Assembly (NCBI GenBank): GCA_023411795.1 | Contig: JAEYOK010000014.1 | Span: 1 to 64,000, forward strand | From: Bacillota bacterium | GTDB lineage: Bacteria > Bacillota > Clostridia > DSM-8532 | Length of the DNA stretch: 64,000 nucleotides | Direction: 5' to 3' | In this document: piece by piece, positions 1-8,158 of the stretch | How the letters are laid out: every line of letters begins with the position of its first letter | Numbering within the stretch: the stretch's first letter is position 1 | The notes under the pieces: generated by a model | What the model was told of the DNA's origin: nothing | What the model saw: the letters and a program-made list of their open reading frames with translations, nothing else | Database searches by the model: none | Made by a program: the position numbers and the translations under genes

Positions 1-225
1 GGTCTGGACTCGCCCTGGCGCTGGCCTTGATATCCACCATCGCGAGGTCTGAACTCGCCCTGGCGCTGGCCTTGATATCCACCATCGCGAGGTCTGAACT
101 CGCCCTGGCGCTGGCCTTGATATCCACCATCGCGAGGTCTGAATTCTCCCTGGTTCTGTCCTTGATATCCGCCACCCTTTGGTTTAAATTCGCCTTGGCG
201 CTGACCCTGATTGCCCGACTTTGCT
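1..225 (-). repeat. 45-bp in-frame tandem repeat inside infB
   Basis: Units start at 1, 46, 91, 136 and 181. The first three are nearly identical and the last two have drifted. Read in the infB frame each unit gives 15 residues of the form RDGGYQGQRQGEFRP, so the repeat codes a Gly/Gln/Arg-rich, probably disordered segment between the IF2_N domain and the G domain. More copies may lie left of the window. The exact 45-bp period keeps the frame open for any copy number. Confidence 0.9.
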
Positions 226-1181
226 TCCCCCTGGCTATGACCCGGGAAGTCGTAGTTTCGGGATGGTCCGTCCTGGGGTTTGGCTTCACTGCGGAGCTGA
301 GTTTGTCCACTTGTTTTTTCCTGTGGTTTAGGGGTTTCCTGTTGTGGTTTCGCGATTTGCTCCAGCTCTGGAACTTCCTTCTCAACAGAAACAGGCTTCT
401 CTTCATCAATCTTTTTGTCTCTAGCCTTTTCTGTTTTTGTAGCAGCTGCCTCGGTAACGATCTCGTCGTCCTTTGCTTCTTTCTTTTCCTGGGCTTCTAC
501 CTTTACAGGTGTTTTTACAGCAGCCTTCTCAACCTTTTTTACCGACTGAATTTCGGTCTCATCAAATACTATTTCTTTCTGCATATTCTCCTGCTCTTTA
601 GCATTAATGCTTTCCATGTTGTTGTCTGTATTTTCGGGTTTAACCTTTACTTTTTTAACACTTAATATATCGTCAACAGGTTGTTTTGGTACATCAGAAA
701 AAATGTCCGGCTGGACTTTTGCAACAATTTTAGGTTCCTCTTTAGGATTAACAGGTTCCTGCTTTTGTCGCTTCTTAACATTCGTTACCAGATTTTCGCG
801 CCCTCTTGTAAATCCGGCCATAAGCCCATCATTACTTTCCGAGGAACGTATAAAGTTTTTCTTCTCTTTATTCTCCTTATTTTCCATACGAGGAATATCG
901 TCATGGAAAATAACCTCAGTCTTTCTAATAATACGGGGCGCATTCTTTTTTGCCTTATCCGCATAATCAGCTTTAGACTCAGAGTCACTACGAGTTGTAT
1001 CAGCATCTTCTTTTTGACGCTTAACAACGCCAATATGCTTATACAATTTATCCAGCTCATCGTCCTCCAATGTAGTCATATGACTCTTTGGATAAATGCC
1101 TATTTCATTAAGTTTTTCCATAAGCCTTTTGCTCTGAACATTCAGTTCCTTTGCCAGCTCATGAATTTTTGGTTTGTTCAA
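1..1181 (-). CDS. infB: Translation initiation factor IF-2, N-terminal part (runs off the left edge)
   Basis: IF-2 is the GTPase that brings initiator tRNA to the 30S subunit. Only its N-terminal extension is in the window. The reading frame opens with NKPKIHELAKEL, the small IF2_N fold that begins most IF-2 proteins. A long Lys/Glu/Pro/Val-rich stretch follows, then a Gly/Arg/Gln-rich tandem repeat at 1-225. The GTPase core lies beyond the edge. I chose TTG at 1181 because GGGGGTGG sits about 6 nt upstream; an in-frame GTG at 1190 is the alternative. The start overlaps the end of ylxQ by about 23 bp, so translation is probably coupled. It is last in the visible rimP-nusA-rnpM-ylxQ-infB operon. 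The identification rests on the N-terminus and the operon order, since the G domain is not visible. Confidence 0.9.
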   Translation of the reverse strand, partial: MNKPKIHELAKELNVQSKRLMEKLNEIGIYPKSHMTTLEDDELDKLYKHIGVVKRQKEDADTTRSDSESKADYADKAKKNAPRIIRKTEVIFHDDIPRMENKENKEKKNFIRSSESNDGLMAGFTRGRENLVTNVKKRQKQEPVNPKEEPKIVAKVQPDIFSDVPKQPVDDILSVKKVKVKPENTDNNMESINAKEQENMQKEIVFDETEIQSVKKVEKAAVKTPVKVEAQEKKEAKDDEIVTEAAATKTEKARDKKIDEEKPVSVEKEVPELEQIAKPQQETPKPQEKTSGQTQLRSEAKPQDGPSRNYDFPGHSQGEAKSGNQGQRQGEFKPKGGGYQGQNQGEFRPRDGGYQGQRQGEFRPRDGGYQGQRQGEFRPRDGGYQGQRQGESR

Positions 1182-1524
1182 AAAAGCCACCCCCGTGTGC
1201 GGTATTGTCATTATTGTGTTCTTGTTCAATCAGTTCTATTATTCTTTTAGCAAAGCTCCTGTCGGTAACGGCAATCACTGAAAAGAAGGTCTTCCCCAGC
1301 ATATGCCCCAGCTTTTCCTTATGTCCGAATTCAAGCAGTGGTATATTTTTGTCGTACAAAGCTGCCTCAATCTTCTTTCTTGTGTTTATGGACGCATCAT
1401 GAGTAACAAGCACTAAAAGTGCTTTTTCTCTTTTTACGGCCTGTTCGGTAAGCCCTTCGCCCGTTACTATTGCACCGGCCTTTCTGGCAAGCCCGATAAA
1501 AGAATAAATTTTATTTTCCCACAT
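1159..1524 (-). CDS. ylxQ: L7Ae-family RNA-binding protein YlxQ (RplGA-like)
   Basis: A 121-residue protein of the L7Ae/L30e/S12e/Gadd45 fold, which binds kink-turn RNA. The N-terminal LARKAGAIVTGE stretch is typical of bacterial YlxQ. The last ~15 residues (after IELIEQEH) are a polar tail. It sits between rnpM and infB, the usual Firmicutes position. Its start overlaps the end of rnpM by 14 bp and its end overlaps the infB start. Its cellular role is not well settled in the family; ribosome or RNase P related roles have been proposed. Family membership is secure, function is not. Confidence 0.88.
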   Translation of the reverse strand: MWENKIYSFIGLARKAGAIVTGEGLTEQAVKREKALLVLVTHDASINTRKKIEAALYDKNIPLLEFGHKEKLGHMLGKTFFSVIAVTDRSFAKRIIELIEQEHNNDNTAHGGGFFEQTKNS

Positions 1525-1786
1525 AGCCCTCCAATTGCTTCGTTATTGAGTCATAAACCTCATCGGGAATCTCACAGGAAAACTCATGGCTTAGGCTCTT
1601 AGCTTTTCGAGCTTTATTAAAACACTCTAGGTCCTTGCAAATATATGCCCCTCTACCATTCTTCTTTCCGGTAGGATCTGCAAATATTTCTCCTTCGTTG
1701 TTCTTTACAACTCTTAGCAACTGCCTTTTATCCTTCATCTCACGGCATCCCACGCAACGTCTCATGGGCACTTTTTTAGTTTTCAT
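1511..1786 (-). CDS. rnpM: YlxR/RnpM, RNA-binding protein of the nusA-infB operon
   Basis: A 91-residue member of the YlxR family (DUF448). The signature RRCVGCREMKDKRQLLR is near the N-terminus, followed by GRGAYIC in the middle. The family is known to bind RNA, and Bacillus YlxR has been described as an RNase P modulator (RnpM). Two CxxC-like cysteine pairs (RCVGC and the later ICKDLEC) are visible. It lies 23 bp after nusA and overlaps ylxQ by 14 bp, consistent with co-translation in one operon. Confidence 0.92.
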   Translation of the reverse strand: MKTKKVPMRRCVGCREMKDKRQLLRVVKNNEGEIFADPTGKKNGRGAYICKDLECFNKARKAKSLSHEFSCEIPDEVYDSITKQLEGYVGK

Positions 1787-1809
1787 GCTCTCGTCCTCTT
1801 AATGGTGTA

Positions 1810-2997
1810 TTATTCCTCGTCCTGTGCTTCCTCTATCTCGGCATCTGTTTCATCAACCGGTTCGGAATATTCCTCTTGTCCTTCTATAATATCATATTGC
1901 TCATCCCCATTATCTTCATCACCATATAATGTGTCTGAAGTGAACAGTTGAGCTTCAATATGGTCTCTTAGCTGTGATTCACTCTTTATATCAATTTTCC
2001 AGCCTGTAAGCTTTGCAGCAAGTCTTGCATTCTGGCCTTCCTTACCTATTGCTAATGAAAGCTGAAAATCAGGAACTATAACTCTCGCCACCTTGCTTTC
2101 CTCATCTAGAGTTACCTGAAGCACCTTGGCCGGGCTTAAGCTTGCAGCTATATATTCTTCCGCATTATTGCTCCATTTAATTACATCTATCATTTCACCC
2201 TTAAGCTCATCAACAATAGCTCTGATACGGCTACCCCTCTGGCCTACGCAGGCACCTACAGGATCAACATTCTCATTGCGGGAAAAAATAGCAATTTTTG
2301 TTCTAGATCCTGCTTCACGAGCAATAGTCTTTATTTCTACCGTTCCATCGGCAATTTCCGGAACCTCTAGCTCCAACAGCCTTTTAACAAGGCCTGGATG
2401 GGTTCTGGACACATAAATCTGAGGACTTTTATTGGTCTTCTTAACATTTATAACATAGATTTTTATACGGTCATGAACATTATATTTCTCGCCGGGAGTT
2501 TGTTCGGATGGCGGTAATACCGCTTCCACCCTACCTAAATCAATGACTATATTTTTCCTGTCAAAACGGCTTACAACGCCGTTTACAATATCTTCCTCAC
2601 GATTTGAGAACTCGTCAAATATAAGGCCGCGCTCTGCTTCGCGAATACGTTGCATAACAACCTGTTTAGCTGTCTGAGCTGCAATACGCCCAAATTTTCT
2701 GGGTGTAACCTCAACCTCAACCATATCACCGATTTCAAAATCCGCTCCAAAACGCTTTGCCTGTTCAAGAGACATTTCTGTCGCGGTATCCGTAACATCT
2801 TCAACAATAGTTTTTAAAGCATAAACTCTAATCTCACCTGTAGTTCTTTCAATATTTACTTCTACATTCTGAGCAGATCCAAAGTTTCTTTTATACGCTG
2901 AAATTAACGCTTGTTCTATTGCGTCAATCAAAATATCCTTATCTATGCCCTTCTCTTTCTCTAATTGATTAAGGGCGAAAAGCAACTCAGCGCTCAT
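1810..2997 (-). CDS. nusA: Transcription termination/antitermination factor NusA
   Basis: A 395-residue NusA. It has the RNA polymerase-binding N-terminal domain (about 1-125), an S1 domain (about 130-200) and two KH domains (about 200-345; GACVGQRGSRI and LAIGKEGQNARLAAKLTGW are the KH loops). The C-terminal ~45 residues are strongly acidic (Asp/Glu-rich) and replace the two AR repeats found in proteobacterial NusA. It modulates pausing and termination in the cytoplasm. It lies 18 bp downstream of rimP, and an AGGT-containing ribosome binding site precedes ATG at 2997. Confidence 0.97.
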   Translation of the reverse strand: MSAELLFALNQLEKEKGIDKDILIDAIEQALISAYKRNFGSAQNVEVNIERTTGEIRVYALKTIVEDVTDTATEMSLEQAKRFGADFEIGDMVEVEVTPRKFGRIAAQTAKQVVMQRIREAERGLIFDEFSNREEDIVNGVVSRFDRKNIVIDLGRVEAVLPPSEQTPGEKYNVHDRIKIYVINVKKTNKSPQIYVSRTHPGLVKRLLELEVPEIADGTVEIKTIAREAGSRTKIAIFSRNENVDPVGACVGQRGSRIRAIVDELKGEMIDVIKWSNNAEEYIAASLSPAKVLQVTLDEESKVARVIVPDFQLSLAIGKEGQNARLAAKLTGWKIDIKSESQLRDHIEAQLFTSDTLYGDEDNGDEQYDIIEGQEEYSEPVDETDAEIEEAQDEE

Positions 2998-3015
2998 CTT
3001 TTAAATACCTCCAAA

Positions 3016-3480
3016 TTAAAATTTAACTACTCTTTTTGCTTTTGAAATCTGTTCCATCATAAACTGATGATTTTCATTTTTCTCTGTCTTTATGGTAATG
3101 CTTTGTCCATCATAGGCAAGAAGCTCACCTTCAAATCTTTTGGTACCGTCAACAGCTTTAAATAATTTTATTTCAATAAGGCTTCCGATGGCCTTAGTAT
3201 AATCACGAGGCTTTTTAAAGGGTCTTTCCAATCCGGGTGAAGATACTTCCAAATAAAAATTATGGGAAATTGGATCTATTTCATCTAGCTTTTTACTCAA
3301 TGGCCTGCTTACACTTTCGCAATCGTCCAAGGATATCCCATCAGGTTTATCAATATAAACTCTAAGAAACCAGTCACTACCCTCTTTGACAAACTCTACA
3401 TCAACAAGCTCACAACCCGCCTCCTGAACAATCGGAAGGGCAATTTCTGTCACTATTTCAGATATGCTTTTTTTAGCCAT
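3016..3480 (-). CDS. rimP: Ribosome maturation factor RimP
   Basis: A 154-residue RimP, needed for 30S subunit maturation. Two domains are visible: the N-terminal alpha/beta part with VDVEFVKEGSDWFLRVYIDKPDGISLDD-type features (residues ~20-60), the motif EVSSPGLERPF (about 80-90), and a C-terminal SH3-like barrel. An in-frame start exists further upstream (14 more residues), but GGGAGGT lies just before the ATG at 3480 and the family starts here, so I use 3480. It is the first gene of the rimP-nusA-rnpM-ylxQ-infB operon. Confidence 0.95.
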   Translation of the reverse strand: MAKKSISEIVTEIALPIVQEAGCELVDVEFVKEGSDWFLRVYIDKPDGISLDDCESVSRPLSKKLDEIDPISHNFYLEVSSPGLERPFKKPRDYTKAIGSLIEIKLFKAVDGTKRFEGELLAYDGQSITIKTEKNENHQFMMEQISKAKRVVKF

Positions 3481-3504
3481 CCATACCTCCCTATACAAAG
3501 GCAA

Positions 3505-3525
3505 AGAGTGGGAAACACCCACTCT
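3505..3525 (-). promoter_or_regulatory. Hairpin in the 5' leader of rimP
   Basis: Perfect 8-bp inverted repeat AGAGTGGG / CCCACTCT with a 5-nt loop, followed on the minus strand by TTTGCCTTTG. It lies 25 nt upstream of the rimP start. The T-rich tail is weak, so it could be a leaky terminator, an mRNA stabiliser or part of an autogenous leader of the nusA operon. I have no direct evidence for which. Confidence 0.5.
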
Positions 3526-3771
3526 CTCCAGTAAAACGCATCGAATAGATACATTTTAACACAGAATACCAACACTGGCAACATCTTTTTATATTATCCG
3601 GATACTCATGTAGTACATGAAATAGAACGAAAAATTTTTCAGCTATTGTTTAGTATATGCTCCCTTAGTTAATAAAAAACGTGTATAATCAAGTAGCACC
3701 ATAATTATTCTACCCTTTCTATTTTATTATAATAGGAATTATGGAATAAAGCTAAAAAACCGGAGAAAATC

Positions 3772-5043
3772 ATGTCGGTAGTCGGTATTATTGCAGAATA
3801 CAATCCTCTTCACAACGGACACACCCATCATTTGGAGTATGCCCGAAAAATGACGTCTTCACAAAGCTGTGTTTGTGTTTTAAGCAGCAACTTTGTCCAA
3901 CGCGGGGAACCGGCTCTGATATCCAAATGGGCCCGGACAAAAATGGCACTCTCATCAGGGGCTGATTTAGTGCTGGAACTTCCATCAGCATTTTCCTGCG
4001 CCTCGGCAGAGTATTTTGCCTCCGGTGCTGTCAGTATTCTAAACAGCCTTGGAATTATAGATTATCTTTCCTTTGGCAGTGAAGTGGGAAATATTGAAGA
4101 CCTTCAAATCGCAGCCGAGATTTTAGCATATGAAGAAGATGATTTTAAGGAAAACTTAAGGCAGGAGCTTGATAAGGGCTTATCTTTTGCAGTTGCCCGC
4201 CAGGAGGCTCTTAAATCAGTCCTTGCTCAGAGAGCCGGATATAATGTTGAAAACACTATAGATGCAATAAATAAGCCCAACAACATATTGGGTATTGAGT
4301 ATTTAAAAGCAATCAAGCGCTTTAACAGCAGTATGAAACCTGTAACCATATTGAGAAAAGGACAGGGTTATAATAGTCTGGACCGCACATCTTCCTTTTC
4401 AAGTGCCACTGCGATACGACATCATTTAGAAGAGTCCCCGGATAAAGCATTAATTAATAACGACCCTTTCATGCAAAGTAATATGTCAGAGGCTTGCCTT
4501 GACATACTCTTTCAGGAGATAGAAAGCGGAAGAGCTCCGGTATTTCCGGACAATTTTACCGATATACTTCTACATTCACTCAGAAGCATGCCCCTTAATA
4601 GTATCGCCAACCTTCCTTATATGGGTGAAGGCCTGGAAAATCGTCTGAAGAAGGCAGCAATCGAATCGGTATCCTTTGATGATATTGTCAATAAAGTAGT
4701 AACAAGCCGCTATCCGGCCTCAAGAATTAAAAGAATCCTCTTTTCCTTGCTTACGGGTATGACTGAGGAATTTTTAACTGAGCTTAAGGTAAACGGTTAT
4801 GCTCAATATATAAGAGTTCTTGGCTTTAATGAAACAGGGCGCGACTTACTTTCAAGCATTAAGAAGAGCGCAAGTCTGCCTCTCCTCGTCAAACCTGCAA
4901 ACTTCTTAAAGCTTGAGAATCTGGCCAAGAAGCTGTTCGAACATGAAATTCGGGCTACTGACGCCTATGTTCTGGGTTACTCCGATCCAAGCCAAAGAAT
5001 TGGTGGTCAAGAGTACACTTGCTCCCCTATATATGTTAAATAG
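3772..5043 (+). CDS. tmcAL: tRNA(Met) cytidine acetate ligase TmcAL
   Basis: A 423-residue protein of the family formerly called UPF0348/YlbM. The N-terminal nucleotidyltransferase signature GIIAEYNPLHNGHTHHLEYA (residues 5-24, with the HxGH-like NGH) and FVQRGEPALISKWARTKMAL identify it. The family makes N4-acetylcytidine at the wobble base of elongator tRNA(Met), using acetate and ATP via acetyl-AMP. Start ATG 3772 has CGGAG 6 nt upstream. It is divergent from the rimP operon across about 290 bp and is followed by a hairpin terminator. Confidence 0.93.
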   Translation: MSVVGIIAEYNPLHNGHTHHLEYARKMTSSQSCVCVLSSNFVQRGEPALISKWARTKMALSSGADLVLELPSAFSCASAEYFASGAVSILNSLGIIDYLSFGSEVGNIEDLQIAAEILAYEEDDFKENLRQELDKGLSFAVARQEALKSVLAQRAGYNVENTIDAINKPNNILGIEYLKAIKRFNSSMKPVTILRKGQGYNSLDRTSSFSSATAIRHHLEESPDKALINNDPFMQSNMSEACLDILFQEIESGRAPVFPDNFTDILLHSLRSMPLNSIANLPYMGEGLENRLKKAAIESVSFDDIVNKVVTSRYPASRIKRILFSLLTGMTEEFLTELKVNGYAQYIRVLGFNETGRDLLSSIKKSASLPLLVKPANFLKLENLAKKLFEHEIRATDAYVLGYSDPSQRIGGQEYTCSPIYVK

Positions 5044-5075
5044 TTATTTTTTAAATAATCTATAACAAAAATTTA

Positions 5076-5101
5076 GGACGCCTCTATTGATAAAGGCGTC
5101 C
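5076..5101. terminator. Bidirectional terminator between tmcAL and the small repeat gene
   Basis: Perfect 8-bp stem GGACGCCT / AGGCGTCC with a 10-nt loop, lying between convergent genes. On the minus strand it is followed by TAAATTTTTG, so it serves the 85-residue gene best. On the plus strand the tail is ACCTTTG, which is weaker. Confidence 0.7.
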
Positions 5102-5127
5102 ACCTTTGAATAAATTATCCGATTTGA

Positions 5128-5385
5128 TTATGCGGCTTCTTCTTCACTCAGTCTAGCTATTTCAGCTTTAATCAAATTTAAAATCAATGTCAACTCTAAA
5201 ATAATTTGGGTAACAACAAAAGAGTCTTGTACCAATTCATCAATTTCTTCCTGATTATTACCTTCCTCACTTAACCTTACTATTTCAGACTGAATAAGGG
5301 ATAGAGCAAAGTTTGCTTGTAATATAGCCTGTTTTACCTCAAAATAATCTACAATTAAGGCATCTAATTCCTGGTTGTTCATCAT
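5128..5385 (-). CDS. Small helical protein with an internal duplication, function unknown
   Basis: I do not recognise this 85-residue protein. It is all-helical in character and consists of two related halves. The first half carries LSLIQSEIVRLSEEG and the second LNLIKAEIARLSEEE, each preceded by a hydrophobic helix, with an acidic linker between (NNQEEIDELVQD). There is no signal peptide, cysteine or obvious enzymatic motif. GGAGGTGG precedes the paired ATGs at 5385/5382, so I start there rather than at a longer upstream frame. It stands alone between tmcAL and the anti-sigma paralogue, with its own terminator. A coiled-coil or helix-hairpin dimer is likely. Confidence 0.7.
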   Translation of the reverse strand: MMNNQELDALIVDYFEVKQAILQANFALSLIQSEIVRLSEEGNNQEEIDELVQDSFVVTQIILELTLILNLIKAEIARLSEEEAA

Positions 5386-5555
5386 TCCACCTCCAAGGTT
5401 GTCTTTCTTGTACATAATATGACAAGGAAGGTGGTCTAGTTCATACAATATTTTTAGCGGGTTGTATACCGCTTACCTTGGTACTAATACTTTTATTTGC
5501 TTCATCCCTTAACTTAACTGTGCATCCTAATAAACTTCATGTAGGATAAGGCACT

Positions 5556-6809
5556 TTATGGTATCACTATCTCACTTGACTCAAAGTCCTTTCCGCGATA
5601 TTTACCGGTAACCTTGTAAGTCCCGGAAGCTGTAAACGGTTCTTTAAGTTTTAAATTATAACTTGTGTCAGCAGAACCCTTACTGTCACTTTCGTAGTAC
5701 CTGAATACTTTACTATTTAATTCTAACGGTATTTCCTCACCATTCAAGTAAGCCTTAAGCTCTGTTAAATCTGATTTATAAAAAGTGTTTTGACGCCCTC
5801 CAAATTGGAATACCAGCTCTGATACCTCTTTGACATTATTATTAGCATCGTAGGAAAAACACCAACCAACGGACCAAAATGCGTCAACATCAGCAGGAGT
5901 GTCGGTTATTGGACCCTCAATAATTTTCTCATATACCTTAAAAGGCTCTCCTTTATATTTTCCTGTCAAGCCGTATATTCCGTGCTCTATATTGGTATAT
6001 GCAAACGTAAAATAAAAGTCCGTAACATCCTCATATCCCCATTTAAAAGAATTATATTGCCCTATATAAGTTACACTATTATCTATAGGCACTCCATCTC
6101 TGGTCAATACCACATCAGTCAAATCGGCCGGATTTATAGTTTTCACAGTACCATGAAGGCGAATAATCAGACTAGGAATTGATAATTTTTCACTGCCATT
6201 GCTTATTACATCAAAATGTGCGAAATAAAATGGTGCAGTAGAGCTTTCTATAGCAAAATTAACAGCTGGTACTTTTTCATCATTTACCTTGGGCTCATTT
6301 TCGACATTGCCTGGTTCCTCTTTCGGCGGCAAGTCTTCCGATGTACTTCCGTCCTCTTCTGCCACATCACCGATTTCACCGTTTGAATTACTATCTTGAC
6401 TATTGTCCTCACCTGTTTCTCCGGTATTTCCTGCATCAGCATTTCCTGACTCGGGCTCATCACCTGTTCCCCCGGTATCTCCTGCATCTACATCTCTGGA
6501 TTCAGGTTCATCATTGTCTTCAAACCGTTCATCTATTTCATCATCTTCCGCAGTCGAATTATCACTGGGTGAAACATCACCCTCAGGGAGAATTACATCC
6601 TCCTGGTTCTCTACTAAATCGGCAGAACCTTCTGATCTTACCGAAGCTCTCCAATCATTAAAATGGACCATAGCTGCCTTTGCTCCATACAATATAGCGA
6701 CTACTAGTGCAAAGACACCTACTGATAGCACTATTGACACCAAAATTTTAAATAAGCTAACCTTGTTCCTGGAATTAATCTTTTGGTCATTTCTTTTATT
6801 AAGTTTCAT
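5556..6809 (-). CDS. Membrane-anchored extracytoplasmic protein, shortened paralogue of the neighbouring anti-sigma candidate
   Basis: A 417-residue protein with one transmembrane helix at about 18-41, only ~17 basic residues before it, an Asp/Glu/Ser/Gly-rich low-complexity linker (about 60-175) and a C-terminal extracytoplasmic part. The C-terminal part aligns along its whole length with the upstream gene at 6857-8158 (shared IPSLIIRLHGTVKTINPADL-like and VTGKYRGKDF-like blocks). It lacks the ~45-residue cytoplasmic N-terminus of that protein, so it probably cannot hold a sigma factor itself. GGAGG lies 7 nt before ATG 6809. It is 47 bp behind its paralogue in the same operon. It may be a co-sensor or decoy of the same signal; this is inference. 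Confidence 0.8.
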   Translation of the reverse strand: MKLNKRNDQKINSRNKVSLFKILVSIVLSVGVFALVVAILYGAKAAMVHFNDWRASVRSEGSADLVENQEDVILPEGDVSPSDNSTAEDDEIDERFEDNDEPESRDVDAGDTGGTGDEPESGNADAGNTGETGEDNSQDSNSNGEIGDVAEEDGSTSEDLPPKEEPGNVENEPKVNDEKVPAVNFAIESSTAPFYFAHFDVISNGSEKLSIPSLIIRLHGTVKTINPADLTDVVLTRDGVPIDNSVTYIGQYNSFKWGYEDVTDFYFTFAYTNIEHGIYGLTGKYKGEPFKVYEKIIEGPITDTPADVDAFWSVGWCFSYDANNNVKEVSELVFQFGGRQNTFYKSDLTELKAYLNGEEIPLELNSKVFRYYESDSKGSADTSYNLKLKEPFTASGTYKVTGKYRGKDFESSEIVIP

Positions 6810-6856
6810 AGAAAATTTCCTCCATTTCCACTTTATACGATCTCGTTTTAGTCTCT

Positions 6857-8158
6857 CTATGGTATCTCTATATCCATTGACACAAAATCCTTTCCGCGGT
6901 ACTTCCCTGTAACTTTGTAAAGGCCGGAAGATTCTAATTTTTTATTAAGTATTATATTAAACATTGTGTACTCAGAACCGGTTCCTTGACTTTCGCAATA
7001 TCGAAATATCCTATTGCTTAAATCTATAGGTATTTCCTCACCATTTAAGCAAACCTTAAGCTCTGATATGTCAGTTATATAAAATTTGTTCTGACGACCC
7101 CAAAATCCAAACACCAACTCTGATAAACTCTTAGCATTATCATTGGCATCTGTGGAATAGCTCCAGGAAACATACCAGAGGTCGTCGGGATTGGCAGGCT
7201 CGTCGGTTATTTCTGCTTCAATTATTTTCTCATATACATCAAAAGACTTCCCTTGATATTTTCCTGTTAAATCGTATACTCCAGGTTCAACATTATTATG
7301 TTCAAACTCAAAATAAAAGTCTGTTACTGCTTTATTTTGCCATTTACCCGATTTAAATCTTCCTGTATAGATTACTTTATTGTCCACAGGAACTCCGTCT
7401 CTGGTCAGCACCACATCTGTCAAATCAGCCGGATTTATGGATTCCACAACTCCATAAAAGCGAATAATCAGGGATGGAATAGATACTTTTTTACTACCAT
7501 CTGCAATTGTATCAAAAAAGACAGAATCCAATGTTGCTGTGGAGCTTTTTGGGGTAGTATTTTCAACAGGAAGAGTTCCTTGGTTATTTTGGGTTCCAGG
7601 CTCTTCGCCCGGTTTCTTTTCATCATTTACTATCGAATCATTGTTCTCACTACCGGATTCCATTTCAGATGAGTCCTCTGTTGCATTTCCATCACCTTTA
7701 TCCTCATCACCGGTTCCACTGGTATCTCCAGAATCAGCGCTTTCTGGCTCATCATCTTTTTTATCAGGCTGATCATCAATTTTATCGTCTTCCGATTCCG
7801 GCTTCTCGCTCGCCGGAATTCCATCATCAGTGGAACTCTCATCACCTTGGTCTTCGGTTAAATCTCCCGGACCTTCTGAGCTTACCGAATTTCTCCATGA
7901 ATCATTAAAATGAACTATAACTGACTTTAATCCATACAGCATAGCAACTACAAGTACCAAGGCACTTACTGACAGTACTACTGACGCTAGAACTCTGATT
8001 AAGCTGACTCGGTGTCCTTTATGCCTATACTGTGTTTCTCTTATATCTCCTTCATAATATCTATCTTCCTTATGAAGTAGATGATTCTTGATTCTTTGGT
8101 CCATTGCATCATCTATATTAATTCTAGAAAATAGGTCCTTTAATTTATTAGGAGTCAT
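6857..8158 (-). CDS. Probable transmembrane anti-sigma factor with acidic linker and two repeated extracellular domains
   Basis: A 433-residue protein. Residues 1-51 are cytoplasmic and charged, 52-75 are a transmembrane helix, about 95-205 are a Ser/Asp/Glu/Gly-rich low-complexity linker, and 208-433 form two domains. The two domains resemble each other: each has a SLIIRF/SELVFGF strand, a TDVVLTRDGVPVDN / SELKVCLNGEEIPID strand pair and a closing LTGKYQGKSF / VTGKYRGKDF motif. No zinc-type HxxxCxxC motif is present. The start overlaps the sigma gene by 11 bp, the usual coupling of ECF sigma and anti-sigma genes. Assignment as anti-sigma is from context and topology, not from a recognised domain. 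Confidence 0.75.
   Translation of the reverse strand: MTPNKLKDLFSRINIDDAMDQRIKNHLLHKEDRYYEGDIRETQYRHKGHRVSLIRVLASVVLSVSALVLVVAMLYGLKSVIVHFNDSWRNSVSSEGPGDLTEDQGDESSTDDGIPASEKPESEDDKIDDQPDKKDDEPESADSGDTSGTGDEDKGDGNATEDSSEMESGSENNDSIVNDEKKPGEEPGTQNNQGTLPVENTTPKSSTATLDSVFFDTIADGSKKVSIPSLIIRFYGVVESINPADLTDVVLTRDGVPVDNKVIYTGRFKSGKWQNKAVTDFYFEFEHNNVEPGVYDLTGKYQGKSFDVYEKIIEAEITDEPANPDDLWYVSWSYSTDANDNAKSLSELVFGFWGRQNKFYITDISELKVCLNGEEIPIDLSNRIFRYCESQGTGSEYTMFNIILNKKLESSGLYKVTGKYRGKDFVSMDIEIP

Noticed and set aside
1..225. Short regular repeats that could look like a CRISPR array
   Set aside because: The units are contiguous with no unique spacers, keep a 45-bp coding period and read in frame with infB. 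No cas gene is nearby.
27..665. Long plus-strand reading frame at the left edge with repeated Leu/Ala-rich peptides
   Set aside because: It is the antisense of the infB repeat region. The minus strand has the IF-2 N-terminal sequence and the operon order, so the plus frame is a by-product of the 45-bp repeat.
6341..6912. Overlapping plus-strand frames (106 and 169 codons) opposite the anti-sigma paralogue
   Set aside because: They arise from the acidic low-complexity codons on the minus strand and have Ser/Pro-rich translations typical of antisense shadows.
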